A stretch of 11,871 nt of DNA from a bacterium (GTDB lineage: Bacteria; Actinomycetota; Actinomycetes; Actinomycetales; Actinomycetaceae). Where the stretch lies: the NCBI GenBank assembly GCA_030544165.1, contig JAUNRP010000038.1:1-11871 (forward strand). The letters are read 5' to 3'. Below the pieces are notes generated by a model that saw only the letters and a program-made list of their open reading frames with translations, searched no databases and was not told the DNA's origin. Made by a program: the position numbers and the translations under genes. Shown piece by piece: positions 1 through 6,954 of the stretch. Numbering within the stretch: the stretch's first letter is position 1; the number at the start of each line of letters is the position of its first letter.

Positions 1-1942
1 TGGCGCCGATCACGAAGCCGCGCGCGAGCTGGTCTCCCGCCGCCCAGAACTGGTCACCCGTCCGCTGGAAGCCGAACATGGAGTAGAAGATGTACAGCGG
101 GATCATGGGCTCGCCCTGGGTGGCGTAGGTGGTGCCCAGGACCTGGAACGCGGCCGCGGACCCGGCCTCGTTGATGCCGAGGTGGAGGATCTGGCCCTGC
201 TCGGACTCCTTGTAGGAGAGCATCAGATCGTGGTCCACCGCGGTGTAGTTCTGCCCGGCGGTGTGGAAGATCTTGGCCGTGGGGAAGATCGAGTCGAGAC
301 CGAACGTGCGGGCCTCGTCCGGGATGATCGGGACGATCCGGCGGCCGATCCCCTTGTCCTTCAGCAGCTCCTTGAGCAGGCGCACCAGCGCCATGGTGGA
401 GGCCACCTCCTGCTTGCCGGACCCGCCCTTGAGGATCTCGAACGGCTTGTCACCCGGGAGGGTGAGCTGGTTCTGCGTGGGCGCCATCCGCTCCGGGAGG
501 AAGCCGCCGAGGGCCTTGCGGCGCTCCAGCATGTACTTGTGCGCCTCGTGCTCCGGATCGGGCCGGAAGTACGGGGGCAGGTACGGATCCTCCTCGAGCT
601 GGGCATCCGTGATCGGGATGTGCAGGAAGTCGCGGAAGATCTTGAGGTCCTTCACGCGCATCTTCTTCATCTGGTGGGTGGCGTTGCGGCCTGCGAAGGA
701 GGGGCCGAGGCCGTAGCCCTTGATGGTGTGCGCCAGGATCACGGTGGGCTGCCCGGTGTGCTCGGAGGCGGCCTTGTAGGCGGCGTACATCTTGCGGTAG
801 TCGTGGCCGCCACGGCGCAGCGCCCAGATCTCGTCATCGCTCATGTTGGCCACGAGTGCCTTGGTGCGCGGATCGCGCCCGAAGAAGTGCTCGCGCACGA
901 ACGCGCCGTCGTTCGCCTTGAACGTCTGGTAGTCGCCGTCCAGGGTGTTGTTCATCAGGTTGACGAGCGCGCGGTCCTTGTCCGCCTCGAGCAGCGGGTC
1001 CCACTCGCGGCCCCACACCACCTTGATGACGTTCCAGCCGGCGCCGCGGAAGAAGGCCTCCAGCTCCTGGATGATCTTGCCGTTGCCGCGCACGGGGCCG
1101 TCGAGGCGCTGCAGGTTGCAGTTGACCACGAACGTGAGGTTGTCCAGGCCCTGCTGGGCGGCGTGCTGGAGCATGCCGCGCGATTCGGGCTCGTCCATCT
1201 CGCCGTCTCCGAGGAAGGCCCACACTCGCTGCTGCGAGGTGTCCTTGATGCCGCGGGCATGGAGGTACTTGCCCACGAGGGCCTGGTAGATGGCCTGCGC
1301 CGGGCCGAGACCCATGGAGACCGTGGGGAACTCCCAGAAGTCCGGCATCTGGCGTGGGTGCGGGTAGGAGGGCAGGCCGCGGCCCGCGGGATCGTGGGAG
1401 TGCTCCTGGCGGTAGCCGTCCAGGTCCGCCTCGGTGAGGCGGCCCTCCACGAACGCGCGCGCGTAGTTGCCGGGGGCCGCGTGGCCCTGGAAGTAGACCT
1501 GGTCCCCGCCGCCCGGGTGGTGCTTGCCGCGGAAGAAGTGGTTGAAGCCCACCTCGTACAGGGTGGAGACGGACTGGTAGGTGGAGATGTGGCCGCCCAC
1601 GCCCACGCCGGGGCGCTGCGCGCGGGTCACCATCACCGCGGCGTTCCAGCGGATCCAGCGGCGGTACTGCCGCTCCAGGGTCTCGTCACCGGGGAAGTAG
1701 GGCTCGTCCTGTACGCCGATCGTGTTGACGTAGGGGGTGTTCAGCGAGGTGGGGACGGCGATCCCGGCCTCCCGGGCCCGCTTCAGCATGGAGAGGAGGA
1801 TGTAGCGCGCCCGCGGTCCGCCCTTCTCCTGGATGAGGCCGTCCAACGATTCGACCCACTCCTCGGTCTCCTGGTGGTCGATATCGGGAACCGAGCTCAA
1901 GAGCCCGTTGATGAGCGGACTGGAGTTGTCGCGAATTGCCAC
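1..1942 (-). CDS. aceE: Pyruvate dehydrogenase E1 component, homodimeric type (3' end outside window)
   Basis: Thiamine-diphosphate-dependent E1 subunit of the cytosolic pyruvate dehydrogenase complex; it decarboxylates pyruvate and passes the acetyl group to the lipoyl domains of E2. The first 647 codons are visible; the family is about 900 residues, so roughly 260 C-terminal residues lie beyond the left edge. The ThDP motif is clear: GDGEMDEPES at residues 245-254 and NCNLQ from about residue 274, the spacing expected of the family. Other AceE-typical stretches are the N-terminal VPDIDHQETEEWVESLDGL, then GVGGHISTYQS and GNYARAFVEGRLTE. I chose the GTG start at 1942 because an AAGGG ribosome site (1953-1949) lies 6 nt upstream and the family N-terminus fits; the ATG at 1947-1945 is in another frame. 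The gene is divergent from the DUF3052 gene. Identification is secure. Confidence 0.97.
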   Translation of the reverse strand, partial: MAIRDNSSPLINGLLSSVPDIDHQETEEWVESLDGLIQEKGGPRARYILLSMLKRAREAGIAVPTSLNTPYVNTIGVQDEPYFPGDETLERQYRRWIRWNAAVMVTRAQRPGVGVGGHISTYQSVSTLYEVGFNHFFRGKHHPGGGDQVYFQGHAAPGNYARAFVEGRLTEADLDGYRQEHSHDPAGRGLPSYPHPRQMPDFWEFPTVSMGLGPAQAIYQALVGKYLHARGIKDTSQQRVWAFLGDGEMDEPESRGMLQHAAQQGLDNLTFVVNCNLQRLDGPVRGNGKIIQELEAFFRGAGWNVIKVVWGREWDPLLEADKDRALVNLMNNTLDGDYQTFKANDGAFVREHFFGRDPRTKALVANMSDDEIWALRRGGHDYRKMYAAYKAASEHTGQPTVILAHTIKGYGLGPSFAGRNATHQMKKMRVKDLKIFRDFLHIPITDAQLEEDPYLPPYFRPDPEHEAHKYMLERRKALGGFLPERMAPTQNQLTLPGDKPFEILKGGSGKQEVASTMALVRLLKELLKDKGIGRRIVPIIPDEARTFGLDSIFPTAKIFHTAGQNYTAVDHDLMLSYKESEQGQILHLGINEAGSAAAFQVLGTTYATQGEPMIPLYIFYSMFGFQRTGDQFWAAGDQLARGFVIGA

Positions 1943-2005
1943 GCCATACCCTTCGTGATCGAGCCCCGCTCGTGGCGGGGGAGCAGATGGACTCCACCCA
2001 TCGTA
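1943..2005 (-). promoter_or_regulatory. Probable aceE promoter and 5' leader
   Basis: On the minus strand a TACGAT hexamer at 2005-2000 fits an actinobacterial -10 box, giving a predicted leader of about 50 nt. The leader contains a 6-bp inverted repeat (1964-1969 with 1975-1980) and then the AAGGG ribosome site. No convincing -35 box is present. The call rests on position and the -10 match only. Confidence 0.4.
1964..1980. repeat. GC-only inverted repeat in the aceE leader
   Basis: CCCCGC (1964-1969) and GCGGGG (1975-1980) are perfect reverse complements around the 5-nt loop TCGTG. In aceE mRNA the hairpin would sit about 21 nt before the GTG start, just upstream of the ribosome site. It could be a mRNA structure, an operator, or chance in GC-rich DNA. 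It has no T-tract and lies before the gene, so a terminator role is unlikely. Confidence 0.4.
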
Positions 2006-2061
2006 GATGCTCCCGCCGCCATGCGGTGCCCCGGTTCGCGGCGCACTCCACGGCGGTGCGA

Positions 2062-2067
2062 TAGCGT
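2062..2067 (+). promoter_or_regulatory. Probable -10 box of the DUF3052 gene
   Basis: TAGCGT within the octamer GATAGCGT. The same octamer recurs before P2 (5680-5687) and before the coiled-coil gene (8823-8830). It would give a leader of about 30 nt before the GTG at 2107. No clear -35 box. Confidence 0.45.
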
Positions 2068-2106
2068 GAGGTCCACACCTGGCTCCTCCCCGAAAGGATC
2101 GACCCC

Positions 2107-2523
2107 GTGCCCGGCCCCTCCACCGATTCCGGCCATCCGCTGGGATACACGTTCGGCAACGTCGTCCAGGAGTTCCTCTACGACGACGACTGTGACGAGG
2201 CCCTGCGCACCTCGGTCGAGAAGCACACGGGCCAGGCCCTCGTGAGCGAGGACTTCGGCGATGTGGCGGACGGCGCCCTCATCTGGTGGCGCAGCGAGGA
2301 CGCCGAGGAGGAAGACCTCGCCGACGTGCTCGTGGACGCCCTCGCCAACCTGGACAACGGCGGGCTCATCTGGGTCCTCACCCCCAAGCCCGGCCGCCCC
2401 GGCCACGTCTCTCCCGCGGACATCGAGGCGGCCGCCACCACCACGGGCCTCCACTCCACCTCCGCCATCTCCGCAGGGGCCGAGTGGGCGGGCATCCGCC
2501 TGATCGCCCGCGGTCGGAGGTAG
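2107..2523 (+). CDS. DUF3052 family protein
   Basis: Small acidic soluble protein of 138 residues, the full length of this actinobacterial family. Family features in order: a VVQEFLYDDDCDEALR segment near residues 18-33, ALIWWRSED, LVDALANLDNGGLIWVLTPK, and the C-terminal part GHVSPADIEAA...TSAISAGAEWAGIRLIA. There is no signal peptide or membrane segment. The GTG start at 2107 follows GAAAGGA with about 8 nt of spacing. The family commonly lies beside aceE in actinobacteria (Rv2239c near Rv2241 in M. tuberculosis is my recollection), and here it is divergent from aceE. Biochemical function is unknown; co-location with pyruvate dehydrogenase is the only clue. The family call is confident. Confidence 0.9.
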   Translation: MPGPSTDSGHPLGYTFGNVVQEFLYDDDCDEALRTSVEKHTGQALVSEDFGDVADGALIWWRSEDAEEEDLADVLVDALANLDNGGLIWVLTPKPGRPGHVSPADIEAAATTTGLHSTSAISAGAEWAGIRLIARGRR

Positions 2524-2537
2524 GAGCCTTCCGCAGG

Positions 2538-2543
2538 TAGAAT
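2538..2543 (+). promoter_or_regulatory. Probable -10 box of tRNA-Val
   Basis: TAGAAT ends 9 nt before the first base of the mature tRNA. The identical hexamer, again preceded by GG, lies before rnpB (10711-10716). This suggests the two stable-RNA genes share a promoter type. Confidence 0.5.
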
Positions 2544-2552
2544 CGCCTGCTG

Positions 2553-2628
2553 GGGCCTGTAGCTCAGTTGGTAGAGCGTCGCGTTTACACCGCGGATGTC
2601 GTCGGTTCGAGCCCGGCCGGGCCCACCA
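2553..2628 (+). tRNA. tRNA-Val(UAC), CCA encoded
   Basis: The full cloverleaf folds by eye. The acceptor stem is GGGCCTG (2553-2559) with CGGGCCC (2618-2624), including a T-G pair. The D arm is GCTC/GAGC around AGTTGGTA. The anticodon stem TCGCG/CGCGG encloses the loop TTTACAC, giving anticodon TAC (UAC), which reads valine GUA/GUG. The T stem GTCGG/CCGGC encloses TTCGAGC. The discriminator is A (2625) and CCA (2626-2628) is genomically encoded. The P1 gene begins only 25 nt after the CCA. Confidence 0.97.
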
Positions 2629-2641
2629 TTCCCGCCCCCGC

Positions 2642-2647
2642 TAGTCT
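2642..2647 (+). promoter_or_regulatory. Probable leaderless promoter (-10) of P1
   Basis: TAGTCT lies 6 nt before the GTG at 2654, which places the expected transcription start at or next to the start codon. The three other module promoters have 7 nt between a TANNNT box and GTG. The agreement supports the site and argues for GTG 2654 over the overlapping GTG at 2648. Confidence 0.45.
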
Positions 2648-2653
2648 GTGCCC

Positions 2654-3952
2654 GTGAGGCGGATTCTCTCCAGCACCCTTCGGCTGATCGCCGAGCACTG
2701 GGTCCTGCTCACCGCCGTCCTCCTGCTCGCCTGGAACGTGCACTACTACGGCATCGAGCTCTCCGCCGCGATCGCCACCGAGCGCCCCGTGGAGGGCTGG
2801 GCGCTCCTCCCGCTCGCGATCCTGCTCTTCATCGTGGGATACGCGATCGTCTTCCGTCTCCTGCGCCCCTCCCTCCAGGGTTTCGACGACGACGACGCCC
2901 CCCTTCCTGCCCCTCCTCCTTCCGGCGGTGAGGCCCCCGTCCGGCCCGCACCATTGCGCCGCGTCTCCGGTCTCGCCTCCGCCGTGGTGTTGCCCTTCTT
3001 CGTCATGTGGTCCGCGTGGGGCTTCTTCGATGACGACCTGGAGATGTTCGCGAGCGAGGTCAACCGCCGCTTCATCTTCCAGGAGGGAGGACCGGACTTC
3101 CGGCCCTCCCAGGTGCCCTTCGGCTGGGTGGTGGTGCTCGCCCTGGTGGGCGCCTACCTCGCCCGCCTCGCCTCCGAACGGCTCGAGAGGCGGTGGCCGG
3201 CCTTCGCGCTCGGCTCCGTCTACTTCGAGGTGCTGTGGGTCTTCTTCTTCTCCCTCGCCGTGCTGGCACCGCTCCGTGACCTGGTGGTGTGGGTCCGGGG
3301 AACCAACCTCTGGGCGGAGATCACCATCGGATGGGAACAGCTCCTGGAGGCGATGGCGCCGCTCGAGGCCGTGTGGGAGGCGGTGGTGGTCCCGGTCCTG
3401 GGTGTGATCCCGGTGGTGGTGGAGACCCTCTTCCTGCCACTCGCGTGGTTCGCGCTGGCCGCGATCGTGATCGGCCGGCCCCTTCCCGATGCCGTGGTGC
3501 GCGCCCAGTTCCTCCGCCGCCATCCCGCGCTCGAGCGTGGCCTCGAGCGCAGTGGCCGGTTCTGGAAGGCCGCGCCGGGGCCCGTGCGCGGTGTGGTGGA
3601 CGAGTTCACCGAGGACCTCCTCATCCGGGCAACCTCACTCGCCAATGCCTTCAGCGCCATGCGCTCGCTCGGAATCGAGCGGATCGCCGGATTCATCCTC
3701 ATCTGGTGCCTGCTCAACCTGGTGGAGTCCTCCACCATGCTGGTGATCCGCGAACTCCTCGGAGTCCAGGACACCCGCTTCTGGCTCCAGCTCTACAACC
3801 CCCTCATGGTGATCGCGTGGTTGCCGGTCCAGGTGGTGCGGGTGTGCCTGGTGGCCGCCACCTACTCGGCCGCACTGCGCGCCGCCGGCGTCACGTCAGG
3901 TCGGAAGCTTCCACTCGGAGCAGGTGGAAACGCGGGAGCTGGAGCGAGTTGA
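2654..3952 (+). CDS. P1: polytopic membrane protein of the duplicated module, function unknown
   Basis: A 432-residue integral membrane protein that I cannot assign to a named family. Hydrophobic segments lie at about 17-37, 50-70, 107-125, 156-174, 190-207, 247-274 (possibly two), 342-362 and 382-402, so about eight spans. A variable acidic, proline-rich linker (77-100) joins spans 2 and 3, and a basic loop (about 280-340) precedes span 7. Against P2 it is nearly gapless: RWPAF is at 180-184 in both, followed by a shared VY-E-LW-F...AV..PL.D pattern, then WFA.AA (265-270) and IREL.GV.D.R.W (365-377). The start at GTG 2654 is preferred because a -10 box lies 6 nt upstream and the N-terminus matches P2; GTG 2648 is possible. 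The last 62 nt overlap the end of C1 on the other strand, giving a Gly/Ala-rich tail that P2 lacks. Confidence 0.85.
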   Translation: MRRILSSTLRLIAEHWVLLTAVLLLAWNVHYYGIELSAAIATERPVEGWALLPLAILLFIVGYAIVFRLLRPSLQGFDDDDAPLPAPPPSGGEAPVRPAPLRRVSGLASAVVLPFFVMWSAWGFFDDDLEMFASEVNRRFIFQEGGPDFRPSQVPFGWVVVLALVGAYLARLASERLERRWPAFALGSVYFEVLWVFFFSLAVLAPLRDLVVWVRGTNLWAEITIGWEQLLEAMAPLEAVWEAVVVPVLGVIPVVVETLFLPLAWFALAAIVIGRPLPDAVVRAQFLRRHPALERGLERSGRFWKAAPGPVRGVVDEFTEDLLIRATSLANAFSAMRSLGIERIAGFILIWCLLNLVESSTMLVIRELLGVQDTRFWLQLYNPLMVIAWLPVQVVRVCLVAATYSAALRAAGVTSGRKLPLGAGGNAGAGAS

Positions 3953-4448
3953 CCAGCTCGACCCCGGCCTCGCGCGCCGAGTCGAGCGAGTCCTCCGGCA
4001 CCACGAACAGCCAGGTGGCGCGGTACCCCTCGGCCGCCACCGCATCGAACGGCACGGTGCATCCGTGGCTGCTGAATCCCGTGAGGCCGAGGCCCGGCAG
4101 GGTGCCGTAGCCCTTGTTGTACTCGCTCCACCGGAGGCCGTCGATCCAGAGGGAGACCTCGCAGTACGGGTTCTCCTCGATATCGGCCCTCAGTTCCACC
4201 GAGACCTGGACGATCGCTGTCCCCTCGGGCGCGGCCTCGCCGTTCGGGAACGTGGACCGCCTCCAGACGTCGAGGAGTCGCGCCTCGATTCCGCCCACCT
4301 CGGCGATCTCACCCGGTGCCGCCTCCACCGGCGCGGTGGGGCGGGTGTCCCACCAGTTGGGGAACGAGAGCGCCATGAAGAACCCCACGGTCACCGCCAC
4401 GGCGGCCACCAGGAGTGCGTACTGCCTGATCGGGGTCAGCCGTCCCAC
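3891..4448 (-). CDS. C1: membrane-anchored protein with a conserved cysteine pair, function unknown
   Basis: 185 residues. One N-terminal hydrophobic segment (about 9-27) serves as an uncleaved anchor or signal; the rest is predicted extracytoplasmic and strand-rich. It is paralogous to C2: both have Cys96 in a C-E-x-x-L-x-I-D-G context and a second Cys preceded by Gly (Cys120 here, Cys124 in C2), followed by a TW.FVVP.D.L motif. The two cysteines are the only ones and could form a disulfide. There is no lipobox. The GTG start at 4448 has a G-rich sequence (GGGGGG) just upstream and overlaps the end of B1 by 13 nt, so translation is probably coupled. The stop lies inside the 3' end of P1 on the opposite strand. 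Last gene of the A1-B1-C1 operon. Confidence 0.8.
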   Translation of the reverse strand: MGRLTPIRQYALLVAAVAVTVGFFMALSFPNWWDTRPTAPVEAAPGEIAEVGGIEARLLDVWRRSTFPNGEAAPEGTAIVQVSVELRADIEENPYCEVSLWIDGLRWSEYNKGYGTLPGLGLTGFSSHGCTVPFDAVAAEGYRATWLFVVPEDSLDSAREAGVELVNSLQLPRFHLLRVEASDLT

Positions 4449-5005
4449 GTGCCCCCCATCGTCCGGCGTTCGAACCGGATGACCTCCACCTCGCCCACGT
4501 GCCCGAGGGTGAAGGAGACCTGTTCGCCGAAGTCGGGACTCGCGCCCCCGCCCGACTGGACAAACAGGGTGACCCGGCTCGCGTCGTCGAACACCTCCCG
4601 GGAGATCACGAAACCCGCGGTGTCCTGCATCCAGATGCGGGGTTGCGTGGTGGTGAAGATCGAGGATGTGAACGTGCCCAGCCCCATGTCCGCGCCGTAA
4701 CGGGCCCCACCCACCTCCAGGTAGTAGTTGAGGAACTGGTCGGGGGTGTGGACGTTGGTGACGCGGAGCGGAATGGCGAGGAAGACGGCACCGTCGTCGG
4801 CCTCGAGAACCTCGCCGTAGCTGTTCTCGGCAACCCTCGAGATGGCGGGGGATCCGGTGAGTTCCACCACCAGGTTGTCGGAGACGGCGTACCCGTCCCT
4901 GCCTGCGGTGACGAACGGGCCGTGGAGCTCGAGGGCACGCGGCGTGATCGCGGTCAGGAGGAGGGCCGCGAGGAGGTAGGCGAGCGTCACCATGATGCGT
5001 TTCAC
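4436..5005 (-). CDS. B1: membrane-anchored or secreted protein, function unknown
   Basis: 189 residues, exactly the length of B2. The N-terminus is basic (VKR) followed by a hydrophobic segment at about 5-22, either a signal anchor or a signal peptide. No lipobox cysteine is present, and the mature part has no cysteine. GPFVT at 29-33 occurs at the same positions in B2. The remainder alternates in the manner of a beta-sandwich, with FLAIPLRVTNV near residue 75 and VTLFVQSGG near 144. The GTG start overlaps the A1 stop as GTGA (4 nt), which fixes the start and implies translational coupling. Middle gene of the operon; I recognise no named family. Confidence 0.82.
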   Translation of the reverse strand: MKRIMVTLAYLLAALLLTAITPRALELHGPFVTAGRDGYAVSDNLVVELTGSPAISRVAENSYGEVLEADDGAVFLAIPLRVTNVHTPDQFLNYYLEVGGARYGADMGLGTFTSSIFTTTQPRIWMQDTAGFVISREVFDDASRVTLFVQSGGGASPDFGEQVSFTLGHVGEVEVIRFERRTMGGTWDG

Positions 5006-5649
5006 GGGGCCGCCTCGATCTCCACGTCCACATACGCCACCACGTGGGGGATCTCCCAGAGGTAGCCGCTCGTCTCGCTGCGCGTGTAGGTGAGGTCCAT
5101 CCGGGGGAGGAAGACCCGAACGGGGAGGCCCACGATGTCCTCCTCGAGCACCCCCATCGCCAGGGTGGGGGAGATCTCGAAGGTGAGCCCGGCTCCCACC
5201 ACGTAGTTGTGGCTGGAGTAGCTCGCCCCCGGGAGCCAGAACGAATCGAACGCGCCGCGTTCCCAGGACGCCTGCCGGCGCCCCGTCCACGTGAGCACGG
5301 GGAACTCGAACGGCTCCTGCTCGTAGTACACCTTCCCGAGCGGCATGGTGCGGCCGGAGTGGTTGGTCACGCGCACGTCGACCAGGAGGTCGGTCTCACC
5401 CTCCGTGGTGGAGGGGCGGAGGTGGGCGCGGAGCACCTCCCACGTGACCTCGCCGGCGCGGTAGGGCTGGGTGACCCGCACCTTCTCGAGGTTCCCCAGC
5501 GAGCGCGTGGTGGGGGCGGTACCGGAGAGCCAGGCCGCCAGGAGGAAGGAGGCCACCAGGGCGAACGCCACGATCCAGGGGGCGCGCTCCACCAGGCGCG
5601 CGCGAGTGCGGCCGGTGGCCTGACCTCGCTCCGCGTTCCCGCTCTCCAC
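5002..5649 (-). CDS. A1: single-pass membrane protein with extracytoplasmic beta-rich domain, first gene of operon
   Basis: 215 residues. A basic N-terminal tail of about 24 residues (RTRARLVERAP) precedes a membrane span at about 25-42, which suggests N-in topology with the rest outside. Motifs shared with A2 are AAW-SG-AP at the end of the span, YRAG, LLVDV.VTNH (about 88-97) and LEEDI...VRVF. The VDV.VTN strand recalls DUF4352-type immunoglobulin-like domains; that is a resemblance, not an assignment. The GTG start at 5649 is chosen because a TACAGT -10 box ends exactly 7 nt upstream, as in A2; another in-frame GTG at 5658 would overlap that box. The stop overlaps the B1 start by 4 nt. Confidence 0.8.
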   Translation of the reverse strand: MESGNAERGQATGRTRARLVERAPWIVAFALVASFLLAAWLSGTAPTTRSLGNLEKVRVTQPYRAGEVTWEVLRAHLRPSTTEGETDLLVDVRVTNHSGRTMPLGKVYYEQEPFEFPVLTWTGRRQASWERGAFDSFWLPGASYSSHNYVVGAGLTFEISPTLAMGVLEEDIVGLPVRVFLPRMDLTYTRSETSGYLWEIPHVVAYVDVEIEAAP

Positions 5650-5656
5650 GAGCGAC

Positions 5657-5662
5657 ACTGTA
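5657..5662 (-). promoter_or_regulatory. Leaderless promoter (-10) of the A1-B1-C1 operon
   Basis: Minus-strand TACAGT within GCTACAGT, followed by 7 nt (GTCGCTC) and then the GTG start. The A2 operon has the same octamer, the same 7-nt spacing and GTG. The expected transcription start coincides with the start codon, so the mRNA would lack a ribosome-binding leader. It lies back to back with the P2 promoter, whose -35 position would overlap this hexamer. Confidence 0.6.
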
Positions 5663-5681
5663 GCGGGGCGGGGAAAGGGGA

Positions 5682-5687
5682 TAGCGT
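5682..5687 (+). promoter_or_regulatory. Leaderless promoter (-10) of P2
   Basis: TAGCGT within GATAGCGT, then 7 nt (ACGGCTC) and GTG at 5695. Only 19 bp separate this hexamer from the divergent A1 -10 box, so one polymerase at either promoter would occlude the other. Confidence 0.55.
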
Positions 5688-5694
5688 ACGGCTC

Positions 5695-6951
5695 GTGGGA
5701 GAGAGCATCCGGCTTGCGGCTCGGCTCCTCGCGCGCAACTGGGTTCCCCTCCTCACCATCGTGGCGATCGGGGCGCTGGTCCACGAGTGGGGATTCGCGG
5801 CGGCCGGCGCGATCTCGGTGCGTGTTCCCTACCTCGGCTTCCTCCTCTCACCGCTTCCCGTGCTCGCGGTGATCGCCAGCTACGTGGTGGTCCTGCTGTT
5901 CCTCAAGCCCCAACTGCCCACCTTCCGGGGCGAGGTGGCGCTCGGACCCGAGGCGGTCGATGTGGTGGAGGAGGAGCCGCGCGGGCGGGTGAACCCCATG
6001 GTGACCATCTCCCGCACGGCCACGGCGGTGATGCTGCCGTTCTTCGGCCTCTACGCCTCACTCGGGATGTTGACGCGCGACTTCCAGCGCTACCAGCAGG
6101 AGTGGCTGGTGCGTTCGTTCTCCCTGGACCGGGAGGTGGCGAGCCCGTTCTCGTTCGAGTTCACCACCTGGCTGGTGGTGTTCGTGCTGGTGGTCTATGG
6201 CCTGCGGCTGATCGCCGGGCGGCTCACGCCCCGGTGGCCCGCCTTCGGGCCGATCGGGGTCTACCTCGAGGCCCTGTGGACCTTCACGCTCGCGATGGCC
6301 GTGTTCCAGCCCCTCAAGGACGGGCTGGAGTGGCTCTCCAAGCGCTCCCTCACCGTGGCCGTCACCGAGTGGTGGGAGGGTGTCACGGAGCTGGTGGATC
6401 CCGTGAAGTCCGCATGGGGCACCGTGACCGGGTTCTTCTCCGCGACCGCGGGGCCCGCCCTCGCGATCGCGGTGACGGCCATGGCGTGGTTCGCGATCGC
6501 CGCACTGGTGCTCGGCAAGCCGATCACCACCGTCCACATCTCCACCGTGCTCTCCGAGAGGAGTTCCCGGTTCCGCCGGGTCAGCTCCTGGACCAAGGTG
6601 CGGTGGGACCGGCTCCCGGACCCGGTGCGCTCACGCCTCGGATCCCCATTCGGGGACATCCGCTCGCGTGGCCGCACCATCCTCTCTGCGGTCCGCGCGA
6701 TGGGAGGGCTCTCGGCACTCGCCATCCTCGGATACGTGGTGGCGTGGGCGCTGCTCGACTGGCTCCAGATGTGGTCCATGGTGGGGATCCGTGAGCTGTT
6801 CGGCGTCCATGACCAGCGGTGGTGGATCGTCTTCTACTCACCGGTGATGCGGATCCCGGCGGTGGTGTTCCTCTGCCTCAAGCTGGTGCTGCTCGCCGTG
6901 GCCTACGATCGCGCGATGCGGGCTCGCACGCCCGCGGAGGCGATCACCTGA
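5695..6951 (+). CDS. P2: polytopic membrane protein of the duplicated module, function unknown
   Basis: 418 residues, a paralog of P1 with which it aligns almost without gaps. Predicted spans are at about 15-38, 48-70, 107-125, 157-175, 188-207, 250-274, 337-357 and 382-405. Shared residues include P.FF near 115, RWPAF at 180-184, VY.E.LW.F with PL.D at about 189-209, WFA.AA at 265-270 and IREL.GV.D.R.W...Y.P.M at 365-385. As in P1, a charged linker (76-98) separates spans 2 and 3 and a basic loop (about 285-335) precedes span 7. The GTG start at 5695 is set by the -10 box 7 nt upstream; there is no ribosome site. Its stop lies 3 bp before the C2 stop on the other strand, leaving no room for a separate terminator. 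I see no transporter, kinase or protease signature. Confidence 0.85.
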   Translation: MGESIRLAARLLARNWVPLLTIVAIGALVHEWGFAAAGAISVRVPYLGFLLSPLPVLAVIASYVVVLLFLKPQLPTFRGEVALGPEAVDVVEEEPRGRVNPMVTISRTATAVMLPFFGLYASLGMLTRDFQRYQQEWLVRSFSLDREVASPFSFEFTTWLVVFVLVVYGLRLIAGRLTPRWPAFGPIGVYLEALWTFTLAMAVFQPLKDGLEWLSKRSLTVAVTEWWEGVTELVDPVKSAWGTVTGFFSATAGPALAIAVTAMAWFAIAALVLGKPITTVHISTVLSERSSRFRRVSSWTKVRWDRLPDPVRSRLGSPFGDIRSRGRTILSAVRAMGGLSALAILGYVVAWALLDWLQMWSMVGIRELFGVHDQRWWIVFYSPVMRIPAVVFLCLKLVLLAVAYDRAMRARTPAEAIT

Positions 6952-6954
6952 CCG

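Noticed and set aside
182..2245. Plus-strand open frame of 687 codons
   Set aside because: It is the antisense shadow of aceE, a frequent artefact in GC-rich DNA. The aceE reading on the minus strand has catalytic motifs, and this frame yields no recognisable domain.
2585..3523. Minus-strand open frame of 312 codons opposite P1
   Set aside because: It starts inside P1 and runs through the tRNA-Val gene on the opposite strand. Its composition (Glu/His/Gly/Arg-rich) is that of an antisense frame of a hydrophobic protein.
5183..5199. Possible duplicate of the tRNA-Val 3' end (GAGCCCGGC...CCCACCA) as an attachment site
   Set aside because: Only about 9 consecutive bases match (GAGCCCGGC) and it lies inside A1. 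This is the level expected by chance in GC-rich DNA.
5044..5694. Plus-strand extension upstream of the P2 GTG
   Set aside because: The frame is open upstream but is antisense to A1. A -10 box 7 nt before GTG 5695 and the match to the P1 N-terminus support the short form.
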